Of a stretch of 46,763 bases of DNA, positions 35,735 to 43,610 are shown piece after piece. Made by a program: the position numbers and the translations under genes. Numbering within the stretch: the stretch's first letter is position 1; each line of letters starts with the position of its first letter. A model generated the notes under the pieces. The model made no database searches, was not told where the DNA came from, and saw nothing but the letters and a program-made list of their open reading frames with translations. This DNA comes from an uncultured Anaerolineae bacterium (lineage in GTDB: Bacteria; Chloroflexota; Anaerolineae; Anaerolineales; Villigracilaceae): contig CAIWAX010000464.1 in assembly GCA_903910795.1 (NCBI GenBank), positions 1-46,763 on the forward strand. The letters run 5' to 3'.

Positions 35735-35759
35735 TAAAATAGAGTGATTAACTTCACTC
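35735..35759 (+). promoter_or_regulatory. -10-like box and inverted repeat before pgm
   Basis: TAAAAT (35735-35740) is followed at once by GAGTGA-TTAACT-TCACTC (35742-35759), an inverted repeat with 6-bp arms. This position suits an operator over the transcription start of pgm. The pgm ribosome-binding site AGGAGG lies further on. Confidence 0.35.
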
Positions 35760-35788
35760 ATCCTTACGGAAAACCCAGGAGGCTTCCC

Positions 35789-37441
35789 ATGTCCCTTAAC
35801 CCATTGGCTGGAAAACCCGCCCCACGCGAACTGCTGACAAACATCCCCCAACTTGTCTCGCGTTATTACACAAACCATCCAGAGAGCGAGAATCCCGCCC
35901 AACAAATTTCATTTGGAACTTCCGGCCATCGCGGTACCTCCACCGAAGGAAGCTTTAATGAAGATCACATTATGGCGGTTTGCCAGGCACTGGTTGAATA
36001 CCGGCAGCAACAGGGCATAACAGGACCGCTTTTCATCGGCAAGGATACCCACGCGCTGTCCGAACCGGCCGAGGCAACCTCTATTGAGGTTTTCGCCGCG
36101 AACGGCCTGGAAATTCGCATTTCATCTGGGCAAACCTACACACCTACCCCGGTTGTTTCGCATGCCATCCTGACATACAACAAGGCACGCACATCCGGTC
36201 TGGCAGATGGCATAGTAATCACGCCTTCCCACAATCCGCCCGGGGATGGCGGTTTCAAATATAACCCACCCAGCGGGGGCCCGGCTGGCCCGGAAATTAC
36301 AAACATTGTTCAGGCCCGTGCTAATGAAATTCTGCGCGAAGGATTGAAAACCGTTAAACGCATGTCCCTCAAACAGGCCTTGCAAGCAGGTACCACCCAA
36401 CCGCATGATTTTGCCTTGCCATACGTCCGCGATCTGGGCAATGTTATTGAAATGGAAAAAATAGCTGCCTCCGGATTACGCATCGGGGTTGACCCGTTAG
36501 GCGGCGCGGCAGTTGGATATTGGGATATCATTACTGACCTGTATAAACTCAATATCACGGTTGTTAACCGCGCCGTTGACCCGGCCTTCGGTTTCATGAG
36601 TGTAGATCACGATGGCAAGATTCGAATGGACTGTTCTTCACCATACGCAATGGCTGGCCTGATACAGCTTAAAAACGATTTTGACATTGCCTTTGGAAAC
36701 GACCCGGATTCTGACCGGCACGGCATTGTGACCCCGACTGCCGGGTTGATGAATCCGAACCATTACCTTGCGACAGCCATCGCTTACCTGTTTCGCCATC
36801 GGAACGGCTGGCGCAAAGATGCAAAGATCGGCAAGACGCTGGTTTCCAGTTCAATGATCGATCGGGTAGCCAGGGCCCTCGGGCGTGAACTTGCCGAAGT
36901 ACCAGTTGGCTTCAAATGGTTTGTGGATGGGCTGGTGGACGGCTCCTTCGGGTTCGGCGGTGAAGAGAGCGCCGGTGCGTCTTTTCTGCGCAAAGACGGT
37001 ACGGTCTGGACAACAGACAAAGATGGTGTGCTTTTAAACCTGCTGGCGGCCGAGATCACGGCCATTACCGGTCAAGACCCTGGTCAGCATTACAAGGAAC
37101 TAGAAAAACAATTTGGCAGCCCAGTTTACAAACGAATTGACGCAGTTGCGAATGGCGCGCAGAAAAACGTGCTCAAAAACCTCTCCCCGGATGATGTGAA
37201 AGCTGAAAGCCTGGCAGGTGAAAAGATCATCGCCCGCCTGACCAGAGCACCGGCCAACAACGCATCCATTGGCGGGTTAAAAGTGGTTACTGAAAATGGA
37301 TGGTTTGCCGCACGCCCATCCGGAACCGAGGAAATTTACAAAATTTATGCCGAGAGCTTTCTTGGCGCGGAACACCTGAACCAGGTCATAGACGAAGCCC
37401 AGAGTATCGTCAGCGCAGCCTTTCAAGCCGCGGGGGCTTAA
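35789..37441 (+). CDS. pgm: Phosphoglucomutase (alpha-D-glucose phosphate-specific)
   Basis: This 550-residue protein has the phosphoserine loop [22 protein letters not shown] (about 147-168), the metal-binding DPDSDRHG (about 310) and the sugar-binding [10 protein letters not shown] (about 390). A C-terminal [16 protein letters not shown] phosphate-binding site completes it. It interconverts glucose 1- and 6-phosphate. ATG 35789, with AGGAGG upstream, is preferred over 35744. An aldo/keto reductase gene begins two bases after its stop, so they are co-transcribed. Confidence 0.96.
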   Translation: MSLNPLAGKPAPRELLTNIPQLVSRYYTNHPESENPAQQISFGTSGHRGTSTEGSFNEDHIMAVCQALVEYRQQQGITGPLFIGKDTHALSEPAEATSIEVFAANGLEIRISSGQTYTPTPVVSHAILTYNKARTSGLADGIVITPSHNPPGDGGFKYNPPSGGPAGPEITNIVQARANEILREGLKTVKRMSLKQALQAGTTQPHDFALPYVRDLGNVIEMEKIAASGLRIGVDPLGGAAVGYWDIITDLYKLNITVVNRAVDPAFGFMSVDHDGKIRMDCSSPYAMAGLIQLKNDFDIAFGNDPDSDRHGIVTPTAGLMNPNHYLATAIAYLFRHRNGWRKDAKIGKTLVSSSMIDRVARALGRELAEVPVGFKWFVDGLVDGSFGFGGEESAGASFLRKDGTVWTTDKDGVLLNLLAAEITAITGQDPGQHYKELEKQFGSPVYKRIDAVANGAQKNVLKNLSPDDVKAESLAGEKIIARLTRAPANNASIGGLKVVTENGWFAARPSGTEEIYKIYAESFLGAEHLNQVIDEAQSIVSAAFQAAGA

Positions 37442-37443
37442 TT

Positions 37444-38298
37444 ATGGAGACCAGGCGCTTTGGCCGCTCCGGCCACATGAGCACAGTTGCGATTTTCGGT
37501 GGTGCTGCCTTCTGGGAAATATCGCAACCCGAGGCCGATAAGGTCATGGAAACTGTGATTGAGGCGGGAATTAACCATATCGATGTGGCCCCATCCTACG
37601 GCCAGGCCGAATTGCGCATCGGGCCATGGATGCCGCGTGAAAGAGAACGTTTCTTCCTGGGCTGTAAAACCATGGAACGCACCCGCGAGGGGGCCTGGGC
37701 CGAGATGCAGAAATCGCTAAAGCTGCTCCAAACCAAGAGTTTTGACCTCTATCAGGCTCACGCAGTGACCACCCTGGAAGAGTTGGATCAAGTTACCATG
37801 AAAGGCGGAGCACTCGAAGCCATGATCGAGGCAAAACAGGCCGGACTTACCAGATACCTGGGAATTACCGGACATGGTGTGGATGCTCCTGCTATTTACC
37901 TGGAGGCGTTGCGCCGTTTCGACTTCGATTCTGTCTTGTTCCCGCTTAATTTTGTACAGATGGCTAACCCGATATATCGCAAAAACGCTGAAGATTTGGT
38001 GGCTGAATGTGTCAAAAAAGATGTAGGCATGCTGGTGATCAAGTCGATTACCCGCGGGCCGTGGGGCGAACGGCAACACACCGCAACCACCTGGTATGAA
38101 CCCTTTGCCCAGGCCGCCGAGATTCAGCAAGCCATCAATTTTGTTCTTTCTTACCCGGTTACAGGTATTTGCACCGCTGGCGATACTCACATCCTGCCTT
38201 TGGTGCTGCAAGCCTGCCAGAATTATTCAGAGCTCTCAAATGGCGAAATTGAAAATTTGATAGAATCCGGCACCCATTACCAGCCGCTTTTTTCATAA
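37444..38298 (+). CDS. Aldo/keto reductase
   Basis: This 284-residue TIM-barrel oxidoreductase has the catalytic tetrad in the expected order: Asp and Tyr in HIDVAPSYGQAE (near residue 40-45), Lys in FLGCKT (near 75) and His in YQAHAV (near 105). These enzymes reduce carbonyls with NAD(P)H. The start is 2 bp after the pgm stop. The upstream open frame overlaps pgm and was rejected. The substrate is unknown. Confidence 0.88.
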   Translation: METRRFGRSGHMSTVAIFGGAAFWEISQPEADKVMETVIEAGINHIDVAPSYGQAELRIGPWMPRERERFFLGCKTMERTREGAWAEMQKSLKLLQTKSFDLYQAHAVTTLEELDQVTMKGGALEAMIEAKQAGLTRYLGITGHGVDAPAIYLEALRRFDFDSVLFPLNFVQMANPIYRKNAEDLVAECVKKDVGMLVIKSITRGPWGERQHTATTWYEPFAQAAEIQQAINFVLSYPVTGICTAGDTHILPLVLQACQNYSELSNGEIENLIESGTHYQPLFS

Positions 38299-38369
38299 CC
38301 TCAAATGTTTTTACAATTACCCTGACAGCAAGTGCCAGGATAGCTCAATCTTAGATTTTTGGAGCTCAC

Positions 38370-39470
38370 ATGCCCGACCCGCGCGTCTCAAAACTGGCGA
38401 AATTACTGGTTCATTACTCCCTAAAACTAAAACCTGGTGAACAGTTTGTCTTGCGCACCCACCCACTGGCGGATGAACTGACCCTGGCGGTTTACGAAGA
38501 AGCTGTCAAGGCTGGTTCACATGTTCTGCTGCAAAGCAGTGTGCCAGGCGCGCAGGAAATTTTTTATAAATATGCCAGCGATGAACAACTGGCGTACGTC
38601 TCTCCGATTCGTAAAATTACGGCTGAAACCTTTGACGCATCCCTGAACATCTGGACGGAACATAATACGCGTAACATGACCGGGATCGATCCCAGCCGGA
38701 TGGCTCGATCTGCCAGGGCTGGATCTCCGTGGGGCAAGATTTTTATGGAACGTGCCGCCAGGAAAGAATTGCGCTGGTGCCTGACTGTTTTCCCCAGTCA
38801 GGCCCTGGCCCAGGAAGCGGATATGTCTCTCTCTGATTACCAGGATTTCGTCTACAATGCCGGGATGCTTGATCATGAAGATCCCGTGGCGCTTTGGAAA
38901 CAGATGGGGATTGAACAACAAAAATTGGCAGATTGGCTGGCAAACAAGGATAAAGTCATTCTAAAGGGCTCAAATATTGATTTGAGCATGTCGATCAAAA
39001 ACCGAGTATTCATCCCCTGCGATGGGCAGGTCAACTTCCCGGATGGTGAAATCTTCACTGGTCCGGTTGAAGAATCGGTCAATGGTTGGGTGCGTTACCG
39101 CTATCCAGCCATCGAATTGGGCAATGAGGTCACAGATATTGAACTCTGGTTTGAGAATGGCAAAGTTGTAAAAGAAAAAGCCAGTAAGAACCAGGAGCTG
39201 TTAACTTCTCAGTTGAACATGGATGCGGGTGCGCGCTACCTGGGTGAATTTGGAATTGGCACCAATTATGGCATCCAGCGCTTCACTAAAAACATGCTCT
39301 TTGATGAAAAGATGGGCGGCACCATCCACCTGGCAGTTGGCGCAGGCTATCCCGAGACCGGCTCCAAAAACGATTCCGGCCTGCATTGGGATATGCTGTG
39401 CGATATGGCTGACGCAGAGATCATTGCCGATGGCGAAGTGTTTTACAAGAACGGCAAACCTGTTATTTGA
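38370..39470 (+). CDS. M29 family aminopeptidase
   Basis: This 366-residue protein of the thermophilic aminopeptidase (AmpS/PepS/AmpT) family shows the metal-site motifs EIFTGPVEESVNG (about 228-240), GEFGIGTNYGI, LFDEKMGGTIHLAVGAGYPETG and NDSGLHWDM. It removes N-terminal residues from peptides in the cytoplasm. GGAG precedes the ATG. It supports the peptide-using lifestyle suggested by aspA, ald and rocD. A terminator follows. Confidence 0.94.
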   Translation: MPDPRVSKLAKLLVHYSLKLKPGEQFVLRTHPLADELTLAVYEEAVKAGSHVLLQSSVPGAQEIFYKYASDEQLAYVSPIRKITAETFDASLNIWTEHNTRNMTGIDPSRMARSARAGSPWGKIFMERAARKELRWCLTVFPSQALAQEADMSLSDYQDFVYNAGMLDHEDPVALWKQMGIEQQKLADWLANKDKVILKGSNIDLSMSIKNRVFIPCDGQVNFPDGEIFTGPVEESVNGWVRYRYPAIELGNEVTDIELWFENGKVVKEKASKNQELLTSQLNMDAGARYLGEFGIGTNYGIQRFTKNMLFDEKMGGTIHLAVGAGYPETGSKNDSGLHWDMLCDMADAEIIADGEVFYKNGKPVI

Positions 39471-39505
39471 GCGTTACTACCGAATCTGAACGCACAATTT
39501 CAACC

Positions 39506-39542
39506 ATAAGTATGGGCACGGTCATGCGTTGCCCGTACTTAT
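39506..39542 (+). terminator. Intrinsic terminator after the M29 gene
   Basis: ATAAGTATGGGCA (39506-39518) pairs with TGCCCGTACTTAT (39530-39542) with one G-U pair. A short T-rich stretch follows. Confidence 0.7.
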
Positions 39543-39591
39543 TTGTTAAATATGGGATATTTTACATCCAAATTCCCGACAAATATCAGGT

Positions 39592-39618
39592 TTGAACCAG
39601 ACCCGAGGCGGGTATAAT
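39592..39618 (+). promoter_or_regulatory. Promoter of the radical SAM gene, with the -10 box seven bases before ATG
   Basis: TTGAAC (39592-39597) and TATAAT (39613-39618) are 15 bp apart. ATG 39626 follows after seven bases (CGGGCGC), with no Shine-Dalgarno sequence. The transcript is therefore likely leaderless. Confidence 0.6.
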
Positions 39619-39625
39619 CGGGCGC

Positions 39626-41560
39626 ATGATAACTCCAGCCGAAATTGAAAACAGACTTGATAAGATACTTTTAAAGGTAAGCAAGCCGGGCCGCTATGTT
39701 GGCGGCGAAATGAATATCACCATCAAGGATTGGGCCGCGGTGGAGACCAGCGTGGCGCTGATTTTCCCTGATATTTATGATATCGGTGTATCCAACGTGG
39801 GCCTCAAAATCCTGTATGACCAGGTCAACCAGCGTGAAGATGCCCTGGCCGAACGGGCTTATGCACCCTGGCGCGATATGGAAGACCAGATGCGCGCCAA
39901 CGGCATTCCGCTGTATTCCCTGGAAACTTACCACCCACTGGCGGCCTTTGACCTGATCGGTTTTTCCCTGCCGTATGAAACGTTATACACCAACGCATTA
40001 AATATTCTGGACCTGGCTGGTTTACCGGTCAAGTCAATGGAACGTGATGAGAACCACCCAATTGTGATCGCTGGCGGTCATGCCTGCATGAATCCGGAAC
40101 CCATGCACGCTTTCATTGATGCCTTTGTGATCGGCGAGGGTGAAGAAGTTATCCATGACATCATCAACACCATTCAAAAGGTAAAAGGTACCCGTACTCA
40201 CCCCATGCCTTACCAGCGCAATGATTTACTGCGAGCGCTGGCTCAAATCCCCGGCGTATATGTACCCATCTTCTACAGTGTGAAATATCTGGATGACAAC
40301 AGCATTGAAACAGTAACACCTATCATCCCAGAAGCCCCCAAATTGGTGATCAAGCGCATGGTGCCCAAACTGCCAGCGCCGCCCACTACCTTCATTGTTC
40401 CCAACATCGAGGCCGTTCACAATCGCATTTCAATTGAAATTATGCGCGGCTGCACCCGCGGCTGCCGCTTTTGCCACGCTGGCATGATCAACCGACCAGT
40501 ACGCGAACGGTCAGTGGAAGAAGTCGTCAAGGCAGTGGATAATGCCATCCGCTCGACAGGTTTTGAAGAACTGGCATTATTGTCGCTGTCATCTTCTGAT
40601 TACACGAATATTCTGGAGCTTGTAACAGCGGTTGGGGATCATTTTGGAGATAAACACCTGGCAATCTCACTGCCATCCCTGCGCATTGAAACCGTTTCAG
40701 TGGATTTGATGGATAAACTGCGTGACCGGCGCGGCACAGGTTTCACACTGGCTCCCGAAGCCGCGACTGAACGCATGCGCCGCATCATCAACAAATTCAT
40801 CCCGGATGACCAACTTCTGGAAACCGCGCACGAAATTTACAGCCGGGGTTGGACAACCATCAAGCTGTACTTTATGATCGGGCACCCTTCCGAAACATTG
40901 GAAGATGTGCAGGCGATTGCCGATCTTTGCAAAAAGGTGTTGGCAGTAGGGCGCAAGGTAATCGGGTTTAAAGCCAAGGTCCACGCTGGCGTCAGCACTT
41001 TTGTCCCCAAACCGCATACACCATTCCAATGGGTGGCCTGCGACACAGTTGAACAAATAACCCTCAAACAAAACCTGCTCAAACGTGAGTTGCGCGATAA
41101 GAACATCAAACTATCCTGGACACCGCCCGATGACACCATGCTTGAAGCCTGGCTAACGCGTGGCGACCGCCGGATGAGCGAGGTGATCTATACCGCCTGG
41201 AAAAATGGCGCGAAATTCGATGCCTGGCAGGAAGAACGCCGCTTTGCCATCTGGACAGCAGCCTTTGAAGAGCACGGATTGGAGCCCGGTTTCTACACTC
41301 ACCGTCCGCGCCGCACCGATGAAATCTTCCCATGGGATCATATCAGCTCAGCAGTTCGGAAGAATTTCCTGTTTCAAGATTTCCGCCAATCCCTGGAAGG
41401 TCAAGTTCGCGTCGATTGCCGCCAGCATTGTTTCGCCTGCGGTATTTTGCCAACCTTCAACAGCCTGCGTCGCGAAAACCCCGGCGAGTATTGGAAGTGC
41501 CCAGTCTTAAAATCACCGGCACAACCTGTTGAAACTGCCTTGCCTGTGCTGGGAGGTTGA
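39626..41560 (+). CDS. TIGR03960-type radical SAM protein with N-terminal B12-binding-like domain
   Basis: This 644-residue protein has an N-terminal cobalamin-binding-like region (to about 220), then a radical SAM core whose cluster motif is CTRGCRFC at about 276-283. DCRQHCFACGILP and WKCPVL near the C-terminus add cysteines that may hold a further cluster. This is the long half of a TIGR03960/TIGR03936 pair. Its partner (DUF2344) is encoded at 42009, separated by a small membrane protein gene. The reaction is not established; a role in RNA or cofactor modification has been suspected. The start is supported by a TATAAT box seven bases upstream. Confidence 0.88.
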   Translation: MITPAEIENRLDKILLKVSKPGRYVGGEMNITIKDWAAVETSVALIFPDIYDIGVSNVGLKILYDQVNQREDALAERAYAPWRDMEDQMRANGIPLYSLETYHPLAAFDLIGFSLPYETLYTNALNILDLAGLPVKSMERDENHPIVIAGGHACMNPEPMHAFIDAFVIGEGEEVIHDIINTIQKVKGTRTHPMPYQRNDLLRALAQIPGVYVPIFYSVKYLDDNSIETVTPIIPEAPKLVIKRMVPKLPAPPTTFIVPNIEAVHNRISIEIMRGCTRGCRFCHAGMINRPVRERSVEEVVKAVDNAIRSTGFEELALLSLSSSDYTNILELVTAVGDHFGDKHLAISLPSLRIETVSVDLMDKLRDRRGTGFTLAPEAATERMRRIINKFIPDDQLLETAHEIYSRGWTTIKLYFMIGHPSETLEDVQAIADLCKKVLAVGRKVIGFKAKVHAGVSTFVPKPHTPFQWVACDTVEQITLKQNLLKRELRDKNIKLSWTPPDDTMLEAWLTRGDRRMSEVIYTAWKNGAKFDAWQEERRFAIWTAAFEEHGLEPGFYTHRPRRTDEIFPWDHISSAVRKNFLFQDFRQSLEGQVRVDCRQHCFACGILPTFNSLRRENPGEYWKCPVLKSPAQPVETALPVLGG

Positions 41561-41565
41561 TCGGT

Positions 41566-42012
41566 GTGACAGAAAATAAAAACCATACTGAACGATTTGC
41601 TAAGCAAATCGTGGGTACTTTCGATGCAAGTAAAAACTGGCGCTTCCACCTGACTTTGTGGGATGTTCTGGTGGGGCTGCCCGCCGGGTTGCTGGTTTTC
41701 ATGGCAACTGTGCTCTTCAGCACCCTTCTCAGCCCGCATACACCCCTGCCAGTTTTCGTTCCCCCCGTATTACTGGCGGTTTCGTGCCTGCTCGTCGGAA
41801 TTTTAACGGGAATAACACGGCTGCGCCAGGGGCCAGCCACCGGAATGGTGGCCGGAATTGTCACGGCAGGCATCCTTTGTTATCTGTGGCTGGTCGCCGC
41901 CCCGGGGGATCAGTTCAATCCGCTGGTGATCGGCCCGGCAGGCATGCTTATCAGCCTGCTTGTCTGTCCAACCAGCGGCTGGCTTGGAGCCAGACTTAGA
42001 AAGGCATTATGA
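41566..42012 (+). CDS. Small integral membrane protein between the radical SAM pair
   Basis: This 148-residue protein starts at GTG 41566 with GGGAGG nine bases upstream. The N-terminal 25 residues are hydrophilic. About four hydrophobic stretches follow (VLVGLPAGLLVFMATVLF, VFVPPVLLAVSCLLVGIL, MVAGIVTAGILCYLWLVA, LVIGPAGMLISLLVC). I recognise no family. Its ATGA overlap with the next gene and close spacing to the radical SAM gene make one transcription unit, so the three products may act together or merely share expression. Confidence 0.72.
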   Translation: MTENKNHTERFAKQIVGTFDASKNWRFHLTLWDVLVGLPAGLLVFMATVLFSTLLSPHTPLPVFVPPVLLAVSCLLVGILTGITRLRQGPATGMVAGIVTAGILCYLWLVAAPGDQFNPLVIGPAGMLISLLVCPTSGWLGARLRKAL

Positions 42013-42635
42013 GAATCAGGATTACATTTTCAAAAACCGGCGCTCTGCGCTATATAGGCCATCTCGATCTGCATAAGCTCTGGGAGCGCACCTCACGACG
42101 CGCTGGGCTCGATTTGATATACAGCCAGGGTTTCCATCCGCAGCCAAAAATTCAACTCGCCTCGGCCCTGCCGCTTGGTTTCTCCTCCATCTGTGAATTG
42201 ATCGACATGTGGATTAACGGCGAGGTTGATCTCGAGAAGCTGCCTGAACGATTGTCAAAGGCTGTACCACCCGGTTTGAGTATTCAAAAAGTGGAACAAG
42301 TGGACGAAAAGAGCCCTCCGCTGCAAACCCAGGTGATTTCATCCGAATATGATGTTGTCCTGCCGGAATGGCTTGACCTTGGGGCAGTTGAGGACAAAAT
42401 TTCAGCCTGTTTGCAGGCTGATACTTTGCCAAGAGAGCGGCGCGGTAAGACCTATGATCTGCGCCCATTGATCGAGCAATTGAATTTAAGCGAACGCGAC
42501 ACGCAGGCACACCTCTTGATGCGGCTGACCGCGCGCGAAGGCGCCACAGGCCGCCCCGAGGAAGTGCTGGATGCACTTGGCATCCCTTATGAAGAAACAC
42601 GAGTGCAACGAACAAGGCTGATATTTAAAGAATAA
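42009..42635 (+). CDS. DUF2344 (TIGR03936) radical SAM-linked protein
   Basis: This 208-residue protein has the DUF2344 pattern: IRITFSKTGALRYIGHLDLHKLWERTSRRA and YSQGFHPQPKIQLASALPLGFSSICELIDMW. It is fused to or adjacent to TIGR03960 radical SAM proteins in many bacteria. The function is not proven. It overlaps the membrane protein gene by ATGA, and its stop codon lies in the loop of a terminator hairpin. Confidence 0.9.
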   Translation: MRIRITFSKTGALRYIGHLDLHKLWERTSRRAGLDLIYSQGFHPQPKIQLASALPLGFSSICELIDMWINGEVDLEKLPERLSKAVPPGLSIQKVEQVDEKSPPLQTQVISSEYDVVLPEWLDLGAVEDKISACLQADTLPRERRGKTYDLRPLIEQLNLSERDTQAHLLMRLTAREGATGRPEEVLDALGIPYEETRVQRTRLIFKE

Positions 42636-42644
42636 ATATCAGCC
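42616..42644. terminator. Bidirectional terminator hairpin
   Basis: GGCTGATATTTA (42616-42627) pairs perfectly with TAAATATCAGCC (42633-42644); the loop AAGAA lies just before the TAA stop of the DUF2344 gene, which falls in the stem. It lies between convergent genes. Confidence 0.7.
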
Positions 42645-42647
42645 TAT

Positions 42648-43322
42648 TTATGTTCTACTCACCCCAAACAGTCTTTTTATATTCAGGGCTGTAAAGTCAG
42701 GTATGACATACTGGACTTGCGGCAGCCTGGCAACTTCCCTGGCATCATGCGAAGTGGAGACCAGGACAACATCCATCCCGGCGCGGCCAGCGGCCTCAAC
42801 CCCGTTTAACGCATCCTCAAAAACCAGGCAGCCAGACTGTCCCACGCCCAAAGATTGGGCAGCTTTTAAGTATAGGTCTGGATGCGGTTTGCCCCTCATA
42901 ACATCCTGACCGCTGACCACACGTTTGAAATAATGACGCAGACCAATGCCATCCAGGATAAAGCGGACATTATCTGGCGGCGCTGCGGTGGCAACCGCCA
43001 TGGGAATGTCCATCTCGCTGGCAAATTCCAGCAATGGCTGAAGTCCCGGCACTGGTTTGCGTAAACGAATGTAACCCTCGCGGTAAAGAGCTTCCTTCCT
43101 GTCGCTCCAAAAAGCTACTTCCGCATCCGAAGCCCTCGGGCCAAGTAAAGCGCGGAAAACTTCGTTTGTTTTTTTCCCGTAAAGAGAGCGATGGAATTCA
43201 TTCATATTGGCGGGCAGCATAACACCAGCCTCCCGCATGGTTTCCTCCAGGGCCGTTCGGTGGTAGGCCATGTTATCAACCAGCGTTCCATCCATGTCAA
43301 ATATCAGCGCAAGATAATTCAT
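42648..43322 (-). CDS. HAD-superfamily phosphatase (beta-phosphoglucomutase-like)
   Basis: This 224-residue HAD hydrolase has motif I DMDGTLVDN (about 9-17) and motif II in VATAAPP. Motif III Lys lies in RGKPHPDLYLKAAQSLGV, and motif IV in VFEDALNGVEAAGRAGM. The cap domain is alpha-helical (subfamily I). Closest resemblance is to beta-phosphoglucomutase and phosphatase-type HADs. The substrate is unknown. A degenerate repeat copy lies 40 bp upstream (43362-43379). Confidence 0.88.
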   Translation of the reverse strand: MNYLALIFDMDGTLVDNMAYHRTALEETMREAGVMLPANMNEFHRSLYGKKTNEVFRALLGPRASDAEVAFWSDRKEALYREGYIRLRKPVPGLQPLLEFASEMDIPMAVATAAPPDNVRFILDGIGLRHYFKRVVSGQDVMRGKPHPDLYLKAAQSLGVGQSGCLVFEDALNGVEAAGRAGMDVVLVSTSHDAREVARLPQVQYVIPDFTALNIKRLFGVSRT

Positions 43323-43361
43323 GATGCTATTCTATCAATCCTCCAATTCGGCTGTAATTCT

Positions 43362-43379
43362 CCATTTGGGTACTTTCTG
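43362..43379 (-). repeat. Possible degenerate copy of the 24-bp repeat
   Basis: Read on the minus strand it is CAGAAAGTACCCAAATGG, matching GAAAGTACCCA of the unit. It is upstream of the HAD gene but not fused to it. Only about half of the unit is conserved, so chance similarity cannot be excluded. Confidence 0.3.
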
Positions 43380-43445
43380 AAAAAAATAGTGACGGGGTAG
43401 ATTTCACCGGCTTACCATTAACCTCGAATTACATTACGAAAAGGG

Positions 43446-43510
43446 TTATACCTGTTCGCGTCTGGAAATGGGTGAGCACAGCCCATGTGCCCTGCGGGTC
43501 TGGCGAAACA
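43446..43510 (+). ncRNA. Structured intergenic segment, possible small RNA
   Basis: A TTATAC -10-like box (43446-43451) precedes a GC-rich segment with an outer TTCGC/GCGAA pairing and an ATGGG/CCCAT hairpin. This leads directly into the strong hairpin at 43511. There is no coding frame of note. I could not match it to SRP, 6S, cobalamin or ZTP RNA patterns, so this is only a candidate. Confidence 0.2.
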
Positions 43511-43555
43511 AAATACTCCCGAAGCAGGCCGTCTTCCGGCGCTTCGGGAGTATTT
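43511..43555. terminator. Intrinsic terminator of htpG
   Basis: AAATACTCCCGAAGC (43511-43525) pairs perfectly with GCTTCGGGAGTATTT (43541-43555). On the minus strand TATTTTGTTTC follows, so it ends the htpG transcript about 55 nt after its stop. It could also end a plus-strand small RNA. Confidence 0.75.
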
Positions 43556-43610
43556 GCAATGTTTGATTTTAAATTTCTAAAGTTTTGACAGCCTCGGAAA
43601 TCTAACCCGT

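Noticed and set aside
41611-41626. GTGGGTACTTTC, resembling the repeat in reverse
   Set aside because: Only about 12 bases match and it lies inside a coding region in the opposite orientation.
43458-43510. Possible cobalamin or ZTP riboswitch before a gene
   Set aside because: Short fragments such as GGAA...GGTGA and GGGTCTGGCGAA look familiar, but the conserved cores do not complete and no gene in the right orientation follows.
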